From NCBI GenBank assembly GCA_036941025.1, contig JAYMNP010000001.1, positions 3,950,001 through 4,014,000 of the forward strand: 64,000 nucleotides of DNA, written 5' to 3'. The notes below the pieces were generated by a model. The model searched no databases, was not told the origin of the DNA, and saw only the letters and a program-made list of their open reading frames with translations. Positions 41,728 to 51,552 of the stretch are shown here, piece after piece. Source of the DNA: Lachnospiraceae bacterium JLR.KK002. Lineage in GTDB: Bacteria > Bacillota > Clostridia > Lachnospirales > Lachnospiraceae. The translations under genes and the position numbers were made by a program. Positions within the stretch are counted from its first letter, which is position 1. Every line of letters starts with the position of its first letter.

Positions 41728-42567
41728 ATGGAAATAAAGACAGTATTGGTTACCGGGGCGGCCGGATACATGGGGCGTCATGTGGTACGGGCCTTTCTGG
41801 AGGCCGGTTACCAGGTTCTGGTAAATGATTTGAATTACAAAGGAGTGGATGAGCGGGCCAGGCGGCAGGAAGCAGATATTTTTTCCGGAGAGAAAGATAT
41901 TTATGAGCAGATGGGAAAACCGGATTTACTGATTCACCTGGCCTGGAGGGATGGGTTTGTCCACAATTCCGACGCTCATATGAAAGATTTGTCTGCCCAT
42001 GCGGAATTCCTGCAGCATATGATTGACGGAGGCGTGAAAGCAGTTTCCGTTATGGGAAGTATGCATGAGGTGGGATACTGGGAAGGAGCCATTGATGAAC
42101 ATACTCCCTGCAGTCCCCAGTCCATGTACGGCATTGCCAAAAATGCACTGCGCCAGTTCCTGTTACAGTATACGGAACACAAAGATACGGTGGTGCACTG
42201 GCTGCGGGCCTATTATATTTACGGAGACGACGCAAGAGGAAGCTCCATTTTTGCCAAAATTGTGCAGGCGGTGGAGGACGGGAAAAAAACCTTTCCCTTT
42301 ACCAGCGGAAAAAATAAATTTGACTTTATCCACATTGACCGGCTGGCGGAGCAGATTGTAAAAGCCAGTGTGCAGGAGGAAGTAACAGGAATTATCAATG
42401 TGTGCACCGGGACGCCGGTTTCACTGGGCGAAAAGGTGGAGGAATTTATCAGCAGCCATGGATATGATATCCGGCTGGAATACGGCACTTTTCCCGACCG
42501 GCCCTACGACTCTCCGGCAGTGTGGGGAGACGCCGGAAAGATTCAGAAGATTATGAAGAATCCGTAA
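41728..42567 (+). CDS. NAD-dependent nucleotide-sugar epimerase/reductase, 279 aa
   Basis: Extended SDR: VLVTGAAGYMGRHVVRAFL (GxxGxxG), LIHLAWRDGF, SMGSMHEVGYW with the catalytic Ser region, and YGIAKNAL (YxxxK). Substrate-side sequences differ from the rhamnose RfbD and RfbB, and do not look like HldD. It may reduce or epimerise a 4-keto sugar for this glycan. Start ATG 41728 with AGGAAAGGAAA upstream; a GTG start 33 bases earlier would add a non-conserved leader. Confidence 0.82.
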   Translation: MEIKTVLVTGAAGYMGRHVVRAFLEAGYQVLVNDLNYKGVDERARRQEADIFSGEKDIYEQMGKPDLLIHLAWRDGFVHNSDAHMKDLSAHAEFLQHMIDGGVKAVSVMGSMHEVGYWEGAIDEHTPCSPQSMYGIAKNALRQFLLQYTEHKDTVVHWLRAYYIYGDDARGSSIFAKIVQAVEDGKKTFPFTSGKNKFDFIHIDRLAEQIVKASVQEEVTGIINVCTGTPVSLGEKVEEFISSHGYDIRLEYGTFPDRPYDSPAVWGDAGKIQKIMKNP

Positions 42568-42613
42568 GTTCCCGGCAATTTGTCTGTGAGGCAGAGGAAA
42601 GAAAGGACAGAAC

Positions 42614-43420
42614 ATGAGACAGTATCATCATTATACAGGCCAGGATATCACTGTTGTGATTTGTGCCTACGGAACATGTGAATATCTGGAAAATTGTATC
42701 CGGGCGATTAAAAGGCAGACAGTAAAGCCCAGGGTGCTGATTTCCACCTCCACCCCCAATGACCATATCCGGGGGCTGGCGGAAAAATATAACCTGGAAG
42801 TAAGGGTAAATCCTGACGGAGGCCATGTAAAGGACTATAATTTTGCCATGAGGCAGGCAGATACGCCTCTGTGTATGCTGGCCCATCAGGATGACTTAAT
42901 TGCAAAAACCTTTGTGGAGAAAAATCTGAATGCGTTAAACCGCAGCCGGAGGCCCATTATTTCCTTTTCAGATTATCTGGAAATGCATGAGGATGTGGCG
43001 GACAAAAAGCCTTCCACCATGGTAAAAATCAAGCGGCTTATGCTCCTTCCTCTGAAAATACCGGGGCTGGGGCGCACCGGATTCGGGAAATGGCTGATTC
43101 AGTGCCTGGGAGACCCTATCACTCATCCTACGGTGGTCTGCGTGATGGAAGAAATGCCCGGCCAGCTGTTCCGGGAGCAGTACAAAGCCTCCATGGACTG
43201 GGATTTGTGGCAGCGCCTTTCCAGACAGAAGGGGGAATTCGTGTATGTGAGCCAGGTACTGCTGTATCACAGAATGAATAAGGAAAATGCCACAGCGAAG
43301 CTCTTTGCCCATACCAATGCCAGATATGAAGAAGAATCTGAGATTTTAGGCCGGTTCTGGCCAAAATGGGTGGTAAAGATTATCATGCACTTTTATGCAA
43401 AGGCAGCGAAGTATTATTGA
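42614..43420 (+). CDS. Glycosyltransferase family 2, 268 aa
   Basis: GT-A fold: TVVICAYGTCEYLENCIRAIKRQ, then NPDGGHVKDYNFAMRQADTPLCMLAHQDDLI (the QDD is the DxD equivalent), and WDLWQRLSRQKGEFVYVSQVLLYHRM near the end. No TM helix. The donor sugar is not readable. AAAGAAAGGAC lies before the ATG. It sits between an epimerase and an acyltransferase, so it may add a modified sugar. Confidence 0.87.
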   Translation: MRQYHHYTGQDITVVICAYGTCEYLENCIRAIKRQTVKPRVLISTSTPNDHIRGLAEKYNLEVRVNPDGGHVKDYNFAMRQADTPLCMLAHQDDLIAKTFVEKNLNALNRSRRPIISFSDYLEMHEDVADKKPSTMVKIKRLMLLPLKIPGLGRTGFGKWLIQCLGDPITHPTVVCVMEEMPGQLFREQYKASMDWDLWQRLSRQKGEFVYVSQVLLYHRMNKENATAKLFAHTNARYEEESEILGRFWPKWVVKIIMHFYAKAAKYY

Positions 43421-43441
43421 ATGGCATAAACAGGAGGAGTT

Positions 43442-44491
43442 ATGAAGTTAAGTGAAATAACCGGAGGCAGAGAGAATAACCTGGACGTCATCCGGTTCTG
43501 TGCGGCGGTTCTGGTAATCCTCTGCCATGCCTTTCCCATCAGCCTGGGAGAAGGCCATGTGGATATCCTGGGCAGGCTTACAGAAGACCAGATTCACTTC
43601 GGGAATCTGGCTGTGTGTATTTTCTTCTTTTACGGGGGCTTCCTGATTTGCAAAAGCGCGGAACGACTGCAGAAAGCCGGCCCTTATTTCAAAGCCAGAA
43701 TCCTGCGGATTATTCCATGTCTGGCTGTGGTGACTTTTGTACTGGCCTTTGTGGCGGGCCCCATACTGACTGAACTGAGTCCGGGAGATTATTTTACAAA
43801 TCCGGGCACATTCCGATATCTTCTGAACTCTGTTATGGTGCTGGTACATAATCTGCCGGGGGTATTTCAGGAAAATATTTATAACCCCACAGTCAACGGG
43901 CCCCTATGGACCCTTCCGGTGGAGTTTTTGTGCTATATCATGTGCTTTCTGGCTCTGAAACTGCATTTTGTCAATGAAAAAAATGCCAGATGGATGATTC
44001 TTATGTTTGGGGCCGGATATCTGGGAGCCGTAAAGGTGCTGGCAGGTTCTCAGGTGCTGAGTGCCGCCCTGCGTCCGGTGGGCCTCTTTTTTGCAGGAAT
44101 GGTATATTACATATATCGTGAAAAAATAATCATCCGGCCCTGGCTGGCGGGAGTCTGCGGCGTTCTCCTTGTAGCCGCAGCGGCAGTCCATCTGCTGGAG
44201 CCTGTGATTTTTTTCTGCTTTCCCTATCTGATGGCCTGGCTGGGCTTCGGAACCAGACATAAATGCAGCGGTTTTGCCAGAAGGGGAGAGGTGTCTTACG
44301 GCATGTATCTTTGCGGCTGGCCCATTCAGCAGATCATCTGTCAGGCTTTCGGAGGACAGATGAACCCGTATCTGAATGCGGCGCTGACAGTTCCGCTGGC
44401 AGTTCTGTGCGGCTTTCTGCTGAACCGGCTGGTGGAACAGCCTCTGGGCAGACGGTTTGCCCGGCAGCCGGAAAAGAAAAGGCAAAAGTAA
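43442..44491 (+). CDS. Acyltransferase family 3 (OafA-like), 349 aa
   Basis: Integral membrane acyltransferase: NNLDVIRFCAAVLVILCHAFPI with the catalytic His in helix 1, then YFKARILRIIPCLAVVT, NGPLWTLPVEFLCYIMCFL, and VSYGMYLCGWPIQQIICQ near the C-terminus. About ten helices. Such enzymes O-acetylate surface glycans. AGGAGG precedes the ATG. Confidence 0.9.
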   Translation: MKLSEITGGRENNLDVIRFCAAVLVILCHAFPISLGEGHVDILGRLTEDQIHFGNLAVCIFFFYGGFLICKSAERLQKAGPYFKARILRIIPCLAVVTFVLAFVAGPILTELSPGDYFTNPGTFRYLLNSVMVLVHNLPGVFQENIYNPTVNGPLWTLPVEFLCYIMCFLALKLHFVNEKNARWMILMFGAGYLGAVKVLAGSQVLSAALRPVGLFFAGMVYYIYREKIIIRPWLAGVCGVLLVAAAAVHLLEPVIFFCFPYLMAWLGFGTRHKCSGFARRGEVSYGMYLCGWPIQQIICQAFGGQMNPYLNAALTVPLAVLCGFLLNRLVEQPLGRRFARQPEKKRQK

Positions 44492-44531
44492 TGGAGACGT
44501 GCAAAAGAAGAAAGGATAAGAGGAATACAAC

Positions 44532-46313
44532 ATGGAAGGTTCGATCATAAGCTCAGTTTTTTTTGTGGTAAGTGTCATCTTGCTGTATATGGGAATATTC
44601 CGGATAAAGAAATCAGAGAACCCTTTAAACGGGGTAATCTGGGTGATGATGAACTTTATTTCCCTGCTGTGCTGGGGTGCTTTTTGCGGTGGAATTATCA
44701 ACATGCTGCACATACCGGTCAATATTGTCAGTATGGGCGTAATTTATCTTGCTTCGGCGGCAGTGCTGTTTTTTAAGATAAAAAAAGACGGGGAAACCCA
44801 GATTTATGTATGGAAGAAATATGATATTCTCTATACCTGTATTTTTGCAGGGGTGATTTTCCTGCTTCTGCTGAACCGTATTACCGTACATATGGATTTT
44901 GTGTTTAACAACAGCGACGGGGCGGTGCATATGCGCAATTCCCTGACCATTGTGAGAACCGGAAAACTGGACACCATGTATTTTGCCCCTATGCACAATG
45001 CCCTGGTGACGGAAGTGTTTCTTCCTTTTATCGAAAAGGTGAGCACTTATAAAATTTTTATGATTGTGGACGGGGTAATGTTCATTCTGGAAGCAGTGTT
45101 TTTCATGGCCATGATTCGGGAATACCTGAATAAGACGGTTCTGAAAATTCTGGGAATTACCATAGGATTTGCCTATGTGTTCGGCTACCCCATGCACAGT
45201 TATCTGTTATGCTTTTTTTACTGGGGTATGGGCGTACTGCTGATTGAGTATGTGATTACGCTGGTAAAGGAATTTATGGCGGGTAATGTCCGGAAAGAAA
45301 CGGGGCTGTTTCTTCTGATGACAGGCTGTACTTCCATTACCATGTGCTATATGCTGTTCGGCCCGGTCAGTTATGTGGCGGTATTTGCCTGTCTCTGTCT
45401 GGAATTCCGCAGACAGCATACGCTGTTTTCCTGGGATACGGTGAAAATATCCCTGCAGGTTTTCCTGATTCCCTGTATCCTGTCCGTGTACTACTGCTAT
45501 TTTCTGTTTTTGAAAAAGCAGAATCTCTCTATCGGGGATGCGCTGAACCTGCAGGGAGGTATTTATGGAGAACTTTTTATCAATTTTATATGGATAATGC
45601 CCTTTGTTATTTACAAACTGATAAAAGCAGCGAAGCGGAAGCATCTGGATGAGATTATGGTGTTCTTCCTCTGTTTTCTGGTGATGTTGCTTTCCATCGG
45701 CGTCCTTGCGGTGCTGGAAAAAGCCTCGGCCTACTACTATTTTAAATTCTACTATCCGGTCTGGATGCTGGGATTCGTTATTACTGCCCAGGCGGTGGCG
45801 GAGATTTATGAGGAGGCCAGAGATTTGCTGCTGTCCGGAATGTTTGTGGCGGTTATCCTGCTGGGAATCAGCGTGACCAACCTGGAGGAGCGGGTGCAGA
45901 ACCGGGGTATTGGCTATGGCGACCGCACCTCCGAGCTGTTTGATATTTATTACCATAATGTGACCGAGTACCGGAACCGGAAGATTGTGTTTGATAAGGA
46001 TTATCTGGAAGCCTGCAATTATGTGATGGAAAATATGGGAAAAACAGAAAATGTTCCGCTGATTTCCCTGATTGACAATTACGAATACTGTTACTGGTAT
46101 GAGGCTCTGACCGGGGAGGATTCTTCGGATTATTATACCTGGGATTATGGAATGAATGACATTATGGATAAGCTGAACCATAAAGAAACGAAGTATTTCG
46201 TCATATGCAAAACCCATCCGGTGTACCTGCTTCATCAGGATTATTTCGATTCTTTCCATTGGGTATTTGAAAATGATAAGGTGTTTATTGCGGAAACAGA
46301 GAACAGGAAATGA
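44532..46313 (+). CDS. Polytopic membrane protein, GT-C-like, 593 aa
   Basis: About twelve to thirteen hydrophobic helices over residues 1-440, then a soluble domain of 150 residues. An acidic motif after the third or fourth helix (FVFNNSDGAVHMRN) lies in the first extracytoplasmic loop, where GT-C enzymes carry catalytic Asp or Glu. The C-terminal KETKYFVICKTHPVYLLHQDYFDSFHWVFEND looks like the soluble end of lipid-linked-sugar transferases in Clostridial glycan loci. No named family is certain. It may be a polymerase or a branch-adding transferase. Confidence 0.65.
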   Translation: MEGSIISSVFFVVSVILLYMGIFRIKKSENPLNGVIWVMMNFISLLCWGAFCGGIINMLHIPVNIVSMGVIYLASAAVLFFKIKKDGETQIYVWKKYDILYTCIFAGVIFLLLLNRITVHMDFVFNNSDGAVHMRNSLTIVRTGKLDTMYFAPMHNALVTEVFLPFIEKVSTYKIFMIVDGVMFILEAVFFMAMIREYLNKTVLKILGITIGFAYVFGYPMHSYLLCFFYWGMGVLLIEYVITLVKEFMAGNVRKETGLFLLMTGCTSITMCYMLFGPVSYVAVFACLCLEFRRQHTLFSWDTVKISLQVFLIPCILSVYYCYFLFLKKQNLSIGDALNLQGGIYGELFINFIWIMPFVIYKLIKAAKRKHLDEIMVFFLCFLVMLLSIGVLAVLEKASAYYYFKFYYPVWMLGFVITAQAVAEIYEEARDLLLSGMFVAVILLGISVTNLEERVQNRGIGYGDRTSELFDIYYHNVTEYRNRKIVFDKDYLEACNYVMENMGKTENVPLISLIDNYEYCYWYEALTGEDSSDYYTWDYGMNDIMDKLNHKETKYFVICKTHPVYLLHQDYFDSFHWVFENDKVFIAETENRK

Positions 46314-46379
46314 TATATTATCATATTTATATCACATTTATCCGGTATAAAGAAAGGGCAGACAGGCCTTAATTTTTAC

Positions 46380-46409
46380 TTGTGGTTTCTGCAGTGAAAA
46401 TGATATAAT
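46380..46409 (+). promoter_or_regulatory. Promoter for the DUF5722 gene
   Basis: TTGTGG (46380-46385), 18-base spacer, TATAAT (46404-46409), 48 bases before the ATG. Confidence 0.5.
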
Positions 46410-46456
46410 AGTATACACAGTGGAAAAAGATATGAGCGACAGAAGAAAGGACAACG

Positions 46457-49333
46457 ATGATGAAACGTATTATGACACTGTTTTTAGCAGTGATACTTCT
46501 GTTTCAGACAGAAGTGGGAATATTGTATGCCATGGAACCATTACCCGTACAGCAGCCGGGAACGGATGTGACAGAGGGAGCGGAGGATTCCGGACAGGAG
46601 GATACGCCTTCCGGAGAAGAAATCCCCGAAGAGCCTTCTGCCAGGACCGGAGCGGAGAACCCGGCGGAATATACCATTACCTTTCAGTTTAACGGAGGAA
46701 TGACAGAAGGAAGCACGGAAACCTCCAGTCAGATTATCGTGACAGAAGGAGAGGAGGCGACCTCTGTTGCCGCAAGGGTTCCGGTACCGGTAAGAACAGG
46801 TTATAAGCTGGAGAACTGGAAGGATGAAGCCGGAATCGTATATGATTTTACCCGGCCGGAGAGCCTGCCGGAAATCACCTCAGATCTGACGCTGAACGCG
46901 TGCTGGACAGCCATCGCCTATACCATTCACTTTGACGCCAACGGCGGAACCGGAGAGATGGCAGACCAGATCATCCGGTATGACGAAGACCAGAATCTGG
47001 CGGCCTGCCAGTTTACCCGTCCCGGCTATGCTTTTGAAGGCTGGAAATGGGAAGAGATGAATATTACATATCAGGATGAGAATCCCGTAAAGAACCTGAC
47101 AGACCAGGACGGAGCGGTGATTACCCTGAAGGCCATCTGGAAAGTGGGAAATTATACGGTCCGTTTTGACGCCAACGGCGGAACCGGTGAAATGGATGAA
47201 CAGGAGTTTACCTATACTCAGAATAAGGCGCTGTTGAACAACAAATACAAACGGACCGGTTATACCTTTAAAGGCTGGAATACAAGGCCGGACGGAACCG
47301 GAATTTCCTATCAGAACAAGCAGAAGGTAAAATCTCTGACAGAGGAAAACGGCGGAGTGGTAGTACTCTATGCCATGTGGGAGGGGAACCCCTACCGGGT
47401 CACTTATAACGGAAACGGGGCCACCAGCGGCAGTATGGCCGACAGCAGCCATGTATACGGAACATTCAGTTCGCTGAACCGGAATAATTTTAAGCGGAAG
47501 GGCTTTCTCTTTGCAGGATGGAATACGGAAAAGAACGGAACCGGAAGGGCTTTTTCCGACGGGGCGCAGGTGTATGACCTTACCACGGAAAAAGATGAAA
47601 CCGTTACCCTGTATGCCTGCTGGACGCCCATTACCTATACCATTACATATTACACAAACGGAGGAAAGCTGTCTTCCTCCAGCAGGAAAACCTATACGGC
47701 AGACGCGCCCTTTGTGCTGCCAAGGCCCACCCGAAAAGGGTATGATTTTGACGGATGGTATAAAAAGTCCAATTTTAAGAGCCGGATTGGTGAAATAAAA
47801 CCGGGTCAGACCGGGAATCTGGTGGTCTATGCCAAGTGGGTGAAATGTACGGAGAAAGCCAAATCAGATTCAGCCAAACTTACCACCTGCAAGGCCACAG
47901 GCTCCGGGAAGGTGAGTGTGCAGGCCACCATCAAAAAAAGGGTGGCAAGCTCGGATGATTACTACTATCTGATGTATATAAATCCCATGAATCAGAAAAT
48001 ATATAAAGTAGCTTCCAAAGTTTACAAGAAGAAAAATATTACATTTAACCTGAAAACAGCGGAGAACCAGGGCTATGCCACATCCACCTTCGGCATTGCT
48101 GTGAAAAAGAGCGGGAAATACAAGCTGATCAGCAATACTTCCTATGTGAAAAATGTGGAGAAGGCAGCCAAAAACAAGTCCAAATACAATCCGGGACGGA
48201 CGAAAAAAGGCATTCAGTTTTCCGATAATCTGCAGGAAGTCTATAACTGCGGAGCGAAACAGACCTTTTTGAATGTTACAGTTTCCATGGTGTGCAACAA
48301 CGGAACCGTGCCCTATGTGTATAATGGGAAGACCTATTATTTTAATCCCATGGACAGTTACCGGGAGATTGTCATGGACTGTAACCGGAACAATGTGACA
48401 GTGACCATGCAGGTAATGCTGGACTGGACCGAAGGCCATACGGATCTGATTGCCTCCAAAGCCAGAGTCCGGGGAGTAGCCCCTTTCTATACCTGGAATG
48501 TGACCACTAATAAATCCAGAGAGAAAATGGAAGCGATTTTCTGTTATCTGGGCATGGTATTCGGAAAGAAAAACTGCAGCGTGTCCAACTGGGTACTGGG
48601 AAATGAGGTCAACAATCCGGCAGGATGGAATTATAAGGGCGGCATGTCGGAGACTGCCTACTTCAAGGCCTATGCCTATGGATTCCGGGCTTTGTACTAT
48701 GCCATCCGGAGCCAGTCTTCCAACGCTCATATTTTCATCTGCACGGATAATCTGTGGAATACTTCCGTAAAGGGAGGCTACAGTGCCCGACATGTAATTG
48801 AGGCATTCAACAAGCAGCTCAATAAGATACAGAAAGGGCTGAAATGGCACCTGGCATACCATGCCTATTCCACGCCTCTGACCTACACCAAGTTCTGGGA
48901 CGGACTGGGTATTACGGGAGATGTGAATACCCCTTACATCACCATGAAAAATATTGATGTGCTGACGAAATACATTAAGAAGAATTATGGTTCTTCCGTG
49001 CGCATTATCCTGTCAGAGCAGGGATATTCTTCCACCTGGGGAGAAACCAATCAGGCGGCGGCCCTGGCTTACAGTTACTATATTGCGGCCTGCAATCCCA
49101 TGATTGACGCTTTTATTATCCGGAGTTATTCCGACCATCCCGTGGAGGTTGCCCAGGGACTGAAAATGGGAATTTACGGAAAAGAAGCCTTTAAAGTATT
49201 TAAATATATGGACACTTCTCAGACGAATAAATACACCAAAAAATATCTGTCCATTATAGGGGCCACTTCCTGGAAAAAGATTGTGCCGGGATATAAATTC
49301 AACAGGCTCCGGAAAATGTATCGAAATGTATAA
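46457..49333 (+). CDS. Secreted protein with InlB B-repeats and C-terminal DUF5722 domain, 958 aa
   Basis: Signal peptide at residues 1-28 (MTLFLAVILLFQTEVGILYA). Residues about 70-470 are five Listeria/Bacteroides B-repeats, each ending with a GY...GW..W pattern (for example HFDANGGTGEMADQ ... GYAFEGWKW; RFDANGGTGEMDEQ ... GYTFKGWNTRPDG). After a linker, residues about 580-958 are a DUF5722 domain: FLNVTVSMVCNNGTVPYVYNG, VLGNEVNNPAGWN (acid-base Glu position of clan A hydrolases) and IILSEQGYSS (nucleophile Glu position). So a glycan hydrolase is plausible but unproven. No sortase motif. Its own promoter lies upstream; it is embedded in the glycan locus next to rfbB. Confidence 0.85.
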   Translation: MMKRIMTLFLAVILLFQTEVGILYAMEPLPVQQPGTDVTEGAEDSGQEDTPSGEEIPEEPSARTGAENPAEYTITFQFNGGMTEGSTETSSQIIVTEGEEATSVAARVPVPVRTGYKLENWKDEAGIVYDFTRPESLPEITSDLTLNACWTAIAYTIHFDANGGTGEMADQIIRYDEDQNLAACQFTRPGYAFEGWKWEEMNITYQDENPVKNLTDQDGAVITLKAIWKVGNYTVRFDANGGTGEMDEQEFTYTQNKALLNNKYKRTGYTFKGWNTRPDGTGISYQNKQKVKSLTEENGGVVVLYAMWEGNPYRVTYNGNGATSGSMADSSHVYGTFSSLNRNNFKRKGFLFAGWNTEKNGTGRAFSDGAQVYDLTTEKDETVTLYACWTPITYTITYYTNGGKLSSSSRKTYTADAPFVLPRPTRKGYDFDGWYKKSNFKSRIGEIKPGQTGNLVVYAKWVKCTEKAKSDSAKLTTCKATGSGKVSVQATIKKRVASSDDYYYLMYINPMNQKIYKVASKVYKKKNITFNLKTAENQGYATSTFGIAVKKSGKYKLISNTSYVKNVEKAAKNKSKYNPGRTKKGIQFSDNLQEVYNCGAKQTFLNVTVSMVCNNGTVPYVYNGKTYYFNPMDSYREIVMDCNRNNVTVTMQVMLDWTEGHTDLIASKARVRGVAPFYTWNVTTNKSREKMEAIFCYLGMVFGKKNCSVSNWVLGNEVNNPAGWNYKGGMSETAYFKAYAYGFRALYYAIRSQSSNAHIFICTDNLWNTSVKGGYSARHVIEAFNKQLNKIQKGLKWHLAYHAYSTPLTYTKFWDGLGITGDVNTPYITMKNIDVLTKYIKKNYGSSVRIILSEQGYSSTWGETNQAAALAYSYYIAACNPMIDAFIIRSYSDHPVEVAQGLKMGIYGKEAFKVFKYMDTSQTNKYTKKYLSIIGATSWKKIVPGYKFNRLRKMYRNV

Positions 49334-49366
49334 AACAAATATATAAAATAAAGGAGAAGACAGAAA

Positions 49367-50446
49367 ATGAGAACTTATCTTGTAACCGGAGGAGCCGGTT
49401 TTATCGGCTCAAATTATATTCATTATATGTTCCGGAAATATGATAACGAAATCAGGATTATCAATGTGGATAAACTGACTTATGCGGGAAATCTGGAAAA
49501 TCTGAAAGATGTGGAATCCAGAGATAACTACACCTTTGTAAAAGCTGATATCTGCGATAAGGAGAAGATTAGCAGAATATTTGAGGAAAATGACATTGAC
49601 CGGGTGGTGCACTTTGCGGCAGAGAGCCATGTGGACCGCAGTATCCGCAATCCGGAAGTGTTTGTGCAGACCAATGTGCTGGGCACAGCAGTGCTTCTGA
49701 ACTGTGCCAAAGCAGCCTGGGAGCAGGAAGACGGAAGTTTTAAGGAAGGAAAAAAATTTTTGCATGTTTCCACAGATGAGGTGTACGGTTCCCTGGAGGA
49801 AGACGGGGCTTATTTCTATGAGACAACTCCCTATGATCCTCACAGCCCTTATTCCGCCAGTAAGGCCAGCTCCGATTTTCTGGTAAAGGCCTATATTGAC
49901 ACTTATCATTTTCCGGCCAACATTACCAACTGTTCCAATAATTACGGGCCTTATCAATTCCCGGAAAAGCTGATTCCCCTGATTATCAACAATGCGCTGC
50001 AGGGGAAGAAACTTCCGGTATACGGAGACGGGAAAAATGTGCGGGACTGGCTCTATGTGGATGACCATGCCAAAGGGATTGATATGGTGCAGGAGCATGG
50101 AAAGCTGGGTGAAACCTACAATATCGGCGGACATAATGAGAAGCAGAACATTGAAATTATCAATATTATTATCGAAACCCTGCAGGAAATGTTGCCGGAG
50201 GACGACCCAAGGCGGAAACTGGTGAGCAAAGATCTGATTACCTATGTGGAAGACCGGAAAGGACATGACAGAAGGTATGCCATCGCCCCGGATAAAATCA
50301 AAGCTGAAATCGGCTGGGAGCCGGAGACCATGTTCAAAGAAGGAATCCGAAAGACCATTGCCTGGTTCTTTGAGCATGAGGACTGGATGAAAAATGTAAC
50401 CAGCGGCGATTATCAGAAATATTACGAGGAAATGTACGCAAAGTAA
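49367..50446 (+). CDS. rfbB: dTDP-glucose 4,6-dehydratase, 359 aa
   Basis: Second enzyme of the rhamnose path. VTGGAGFIGSNYIHYMF at the N-terminus, FAAESHVDRSIRNPEVF, STDEVYGSLEEDGAYFYETTPYDPHSPYSASKASSD with the catalytic Asp/Glu and YSASK, and NCSNNYGPYQFPEKLIPL are all family signatures. Full length. Followed by element copy 6, then rfbA and rfbC. Confidence 0.96.
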   Translation: MRTYLVTGGAGFIGSNYIHYMFRKYDNEIRIINVDKLTYAGNLENLKDVESRDNYTFVKADICDKEKISRIFEENDIDRVVHFAAESHVDRSIRNPEVFVQTNVLGTAVLLNCAKAAWEQEDGSFKEGKKFLHVSTDEVYGSLEEDGAYFYETTPYDPHSPYSASKASSDFLVKAYIDTYHFPANITNCSNNYGPYQFPEKLIPLIINNALQGKKLPVYGDGKNVRDWLYVDDHAKGIDMVQEHGKLGETYNIGGHNEKQNIEIINIIIETLQEMLPEDDPRRKLVSKDLITYVEDRKGHDRRYAIAPDKIKAEIGWEPETMFKEGIRKTIAWFFEHEDWMKNVTSGDYQKYYEEMYAK

Positions 50447-50492
50447 ATCAGACAGGCTCTGTGTCCCGAAACAGGACACAGGGCTGTTTGTA

Positions 50493-50620
50493 GTCTTACA
50501 GGAAATCCCCTGTCACACTAAAGGGTGAAAGTATCTTCCTGTAAGACAACGCCCTCCGGGCGGGATGCGCAGTTCGCGGAGAGGAAATCTATTGCCAGGC
50601 AATCCGCTCACGCGCGACAA
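50493..50620 (+). repeat. Palindromic intergenic element, copy 6, between rfbB and rfbA
   Basis: GTCTTACAGGAA (50493-50504) pairs perfectly with TTCCTGTAAGAC (50536-50547). The loop holds CTGTCACACTAAAGGGTGAA. Then GCCCTCCGGGC, GATGCGCAGTTCGCGGAG, ATTGC-CAG-GCAAT and TCCGCTCACGCGCGA follow, close to identical with copy 4 (25951-26018). It lies inside what should be the rfbBAC operon. Confidence 0.85.
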
Positions 50621-50644
50621 AATGGAATCAGAAGGAGGAGAACC

Positions 50645-51523
50645 ATGAAAGGAATTATTCTGGCGGGAGGCGCCGGAACCAGGCTGTACCCGCTGACAAA
50701 GGCTATTTCCAAGCAGATTATGCCGGTGTATGACAAACCCATGATTTATTATCCCCTGTCGACGCTGATGCTGGCAGGGATTCGGGAGGTGCTGATTATT
50801 TCCACACCCAGGGATTTGCCGGTGTTTGAGGATTTGCTGGGAGACGGAAGCCAGCTCGGCATGAAATTTGCGTATGCAGTACAGACGGAGCCCAGGGGGC
50901 TGGCAGACGCTTTTATTATCGGCGCTGATTTTATCGGTAAAGACGCTGTGGCACTGGTGCTTGGAGACAATATTTTTTACGGGCAGAGTTTTTCAAAGGT
51001 GCTGCTGAATGCAGCCAGCCGGACGGAGAGCCAGCCGGGAGCCACGATTTTCGGTTACTATGTGCGAGACCCCAGAGAGTACGGTGTGGTGGAATTTGAT
51101 GAAGCAGGAACTGCCATTTCCATTGAGGAAAAACCGGAACATCCCAAATCCAACTATGCGGTACCGGGACTGTATTTCTATGACAATGACGTGGTGGAGA
51201 TTGCCAGGAATGTGAAACCTTCCGGCCGGGGAGAAATTGAGATTACCAGTGTCAATAACGAGTATCTGAGCCGTGGGAACCTGAAAGTGGAAACCCTGGG
51301 CCGGGGATTTGCCTGGCTGGACACCGGGAACCACAATATGCTGCTGGCAGCGGCTGATTTTGTGTCAGCATTCCAGAAACGGCAGGGAATGTATATTTCC
51401 TGTATTGAAGAAATCGCTTACAAGCGGGGCTTTATTGATGTGGAGCAGCTGAAAAAGCTGGCGGAACCTTTGCTGAAAACAGAATACGGACAGTATCTGA
51501 TGGAAATTGCGGCAGGGCTGTAA
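50645..51523 (+). CDS. rfbA: Glucose-1-phosphate thymidylyltransferase, 292 aa
   Basis: Makes dTDP-glucose for rhamnose synthesis. [25 protein letters not shown] with the catalytic pyrophosphorylase motif, [31 protein letters not shown], and [13 protein letters not shown] are intact. Start ATG 50645 with AGGAGGAG upstream; longer in-frame extensions run through the repeat element and are not coding. Confidence 0.96.
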   Translation: MKGIILAGGAGTRLYPLTKAISKQIMPVYDKPMIYYPLSTLMLAGIREVLIISTPRDLPVFEDLLGDGSQLGMKFAYAVQTEPRGLADAFIIGADFIGKDAVALVLGDNIFYGQSFSKVLLNAASRTESQPGATIFGYYVRDPREYGVVEFDEAGTAISIEEKPEHPKSNYAVPGLYFYDNDVVEIARNVKPSGRGEIEITSVNNEYLSRGNLKVETLGRGFAWLDTGNHNMLLAAADFVSAFQKRQGMYISCIEEIAYKRGFIDVEQLKKLAEPLLKTEYGQYLMEIAAGL

Positions 51524-51552
51524 TGTAAAAGGCAACACATAAGGAGAAATCA

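Noticed and set aside
41728..42567. HldD-type ADP-heptose epimerase
   Set aside because: It is an extended SDR with YxxxK but lacks the sequence features I would expect for HldD; assignment left general, though a profile search could overturn this.
45207..46259. Minus-strand frame of 350 codons inside the 593-aa membrane gene
   Set aside because: Antisense shadow; the plus-strand frame has the ribosome site, TM pattern and operon context.
49409..50479. Minus-strand frame of 356 codons inside rfbB
   Set aside because: Antisense of a fully conserved rfbB gene; no start signal or family.
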